Shown: positions 63,328 through 64,000 of the stretch, in pieces
How positions within the stretch are numbered: the first letter of the stretch is position 1
Layout: every line of letters starts with the position of its first letter
Source: Echinicola sp. 20G
Lineage (GTDB): Bacteria > Bacteroidota > Bacteroidia > Cytophagales > Cyclobacteriaceae
Direction of reading: 5' to 3'
Length of the DNA: 64,000 bases
Assembly: GCF_015533855.1 (NCBI RefSeq)
Contig: NZ_AP024154.1
Coordinates: 1,429,001-1,493,000 of the forward strand
The notes under the pieces: generated by a model
The model's database searches: none
What the model was told of the DNA's origin: nothing
The model's input: the letters and a program-made list of their open reading frames with translations, nothing else
Made by a program: the position numbers and the translations under genes

Positions 63328-64000
63328 ATGGATAGGAGTAGATTATATTGGATATTACAGTTTTTGGGTTGGTCAAGCTTTGCTGTGATCAACCTATTTT
63401 TTGTTTCACTGATTAGGGGAATTACCTCTGTGCAAATTGGTGCATACTTGTCACTTGGAGCTTTTTATTTTTTATCCACGCACTATTTCAGGCATATTAT
63501 CAAATCCAAAGGCTGGTTTGATTTTAATATTTCAAAACTCTTAATCAATGCCCTTATAGCACTTTTGGCATTGAGCTTTGCCAATGTGATAGCTACCATT
63601 TTGATCAACTGGATTTTTGGAATATTGAGGGTTCAAGAAGATTTGAAGCCAATCGTGTTATTGGTGAATATGTTCATTAGCTTTCTGTATTATACGCTGT
63701 GGGCCATGATGTATTTTTTGTACCATTTTTTGGAGAACTACAATACTACCTTAAAATACCAGGCAAAGATCAATGAAATCAAATTAAACCAATTAAGAAG
63801 TCAGCTTAATCCACATTTCATTTTTAATGCGTTAAATAGTGTAAGGGCGCTGGTAGATGAAAATCCTCCAAAATCCAAGGAGGCCATTACGCAGTTGAGC
63901 AATATCCTGCGTTATTCATTGATCATGGATAAGAAAAGAACGATTGATTTCAGTGATGAAATAAAAATCGTAAAGGATTATCTGGATTTGGAAACTATTC
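63328..64000 (+). CDS. LytS-type sensor histidine kinase (3' end outside window)
   Basis: The first 224 codons of a histidine kinase of the LytS/AgrC-like His_kinase family, cut by the window edge. Four membrane helices lie in residues about 8-130 (WILQFLGWSSFAVINLFFV first), then a coiled linker, then the phosphoacceptor block QLRSQLNPHFIFNALNSVRAL with H163. The partner is normally a LytTR response regulator encoded just downstream, beyond this window. ATG 63292 is an alternative start. Confidence 0.9.
   Translation, partial: MDRSRLYWILQFLGWSSFAVINLFFVSLIRGITSVQIGAYLSLGAFYFLSTHYFRHIIKSKGWFDFNISKLLINALIALLALSFANVIATILINWIFGILRVQEDLKPIVLLVNMFISFLYYTLWAMMYFLYHFLENYNTTLKYQAKINEIKLNQLRSQLNPHFIFNALNSVRALVDENPPKSKEAITQLSNILRYSLIMDKKRTIDFSDEIKIVKDYLDLETI

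Noticed and set aside
1..64000. CRISPR arrays, rRNA and tRNA genes, riboswitches
   Set aside because: None seen by eye: no regularly spaced repeats, no rRNA-like sequence, and no convincing cloverleaf.

Overview
This window looks like a chromosomal segment from a member of the Bacteroidota, most likely order Cytophagales, family Cyclobacteriaceae (Echinicola, Cyclobacterium or Algoriphagus type). The evidence is a SusC/SusD pair with FecI/FecR regulators, a type IX secretion sorting domain, DUF4270 and DUF3127 proteins, a bacterial group of geranylgeranylglyceryl phosphate synthase, and several promoter elements of the TAnnTTTG (-7) kind used by the Bacteroidota sigma factor. The genus is inference; no rRNA or tRNA gene is present to test it.

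Layout. 1-4342 is an accessory strip of short, AT-rich, mostly unrecognised genes all on the + strand, separated by long imperfect inverted repeats; two of these closely resemble integron attC sites, but no integrase is in the window. 4508-7309 is aconitase B, followed by about 1 kb with few genes. 8320-13891 holds a DUF3127 protein with an SSB-like tail, a MATE exporter, a PIF1/RecD-like helicase, an SGNH-hydrolase lipoprotein and an outer-membrane protein. 14140-15091 is a second small accessory patch with an HNH nuclease. 15239-19587 carries stress or maintenance proteins (DinB-like, YdeI-like) and a von Willebrand A/membrane protein pair.

19692-30578 is the most coherent accessory system: sigma factor FecI, anti-sigma FecR, a SusC receptor with the STN signalling domain, SusD, an exported calcineurin-like phosphoesterase, and a two-subunit GMC-type sugar dehydrogenase whose small subunit carries a Tat-type lipoprotein signal. 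I read this as a substrate-induced uptake and oxidation locus for an unknown, possibly phosphorylated, glycoside. 30807-35966 holds small envelope proteins, a SlyD-like isomerase, TerC, a Rieske protein and a miniature inverted-repeat element.

36018-42642 and 45070-63231 are largely housekeeping: prmA, tpiA, recX, uvrB, glmS, panC-panD with a flippase-like protein and a metallopeptidase, an acyl-CoA dehydrogenase, an AraC-type regulator, a four-gene operon ending in GGGP synthase, a LOG protein with a lytic transglycosylase, an AsmA-like protein and uvrA. A T9SS cargo protein lies at 42690-45008, and the window ends inside a LytS-type histidine kinase.
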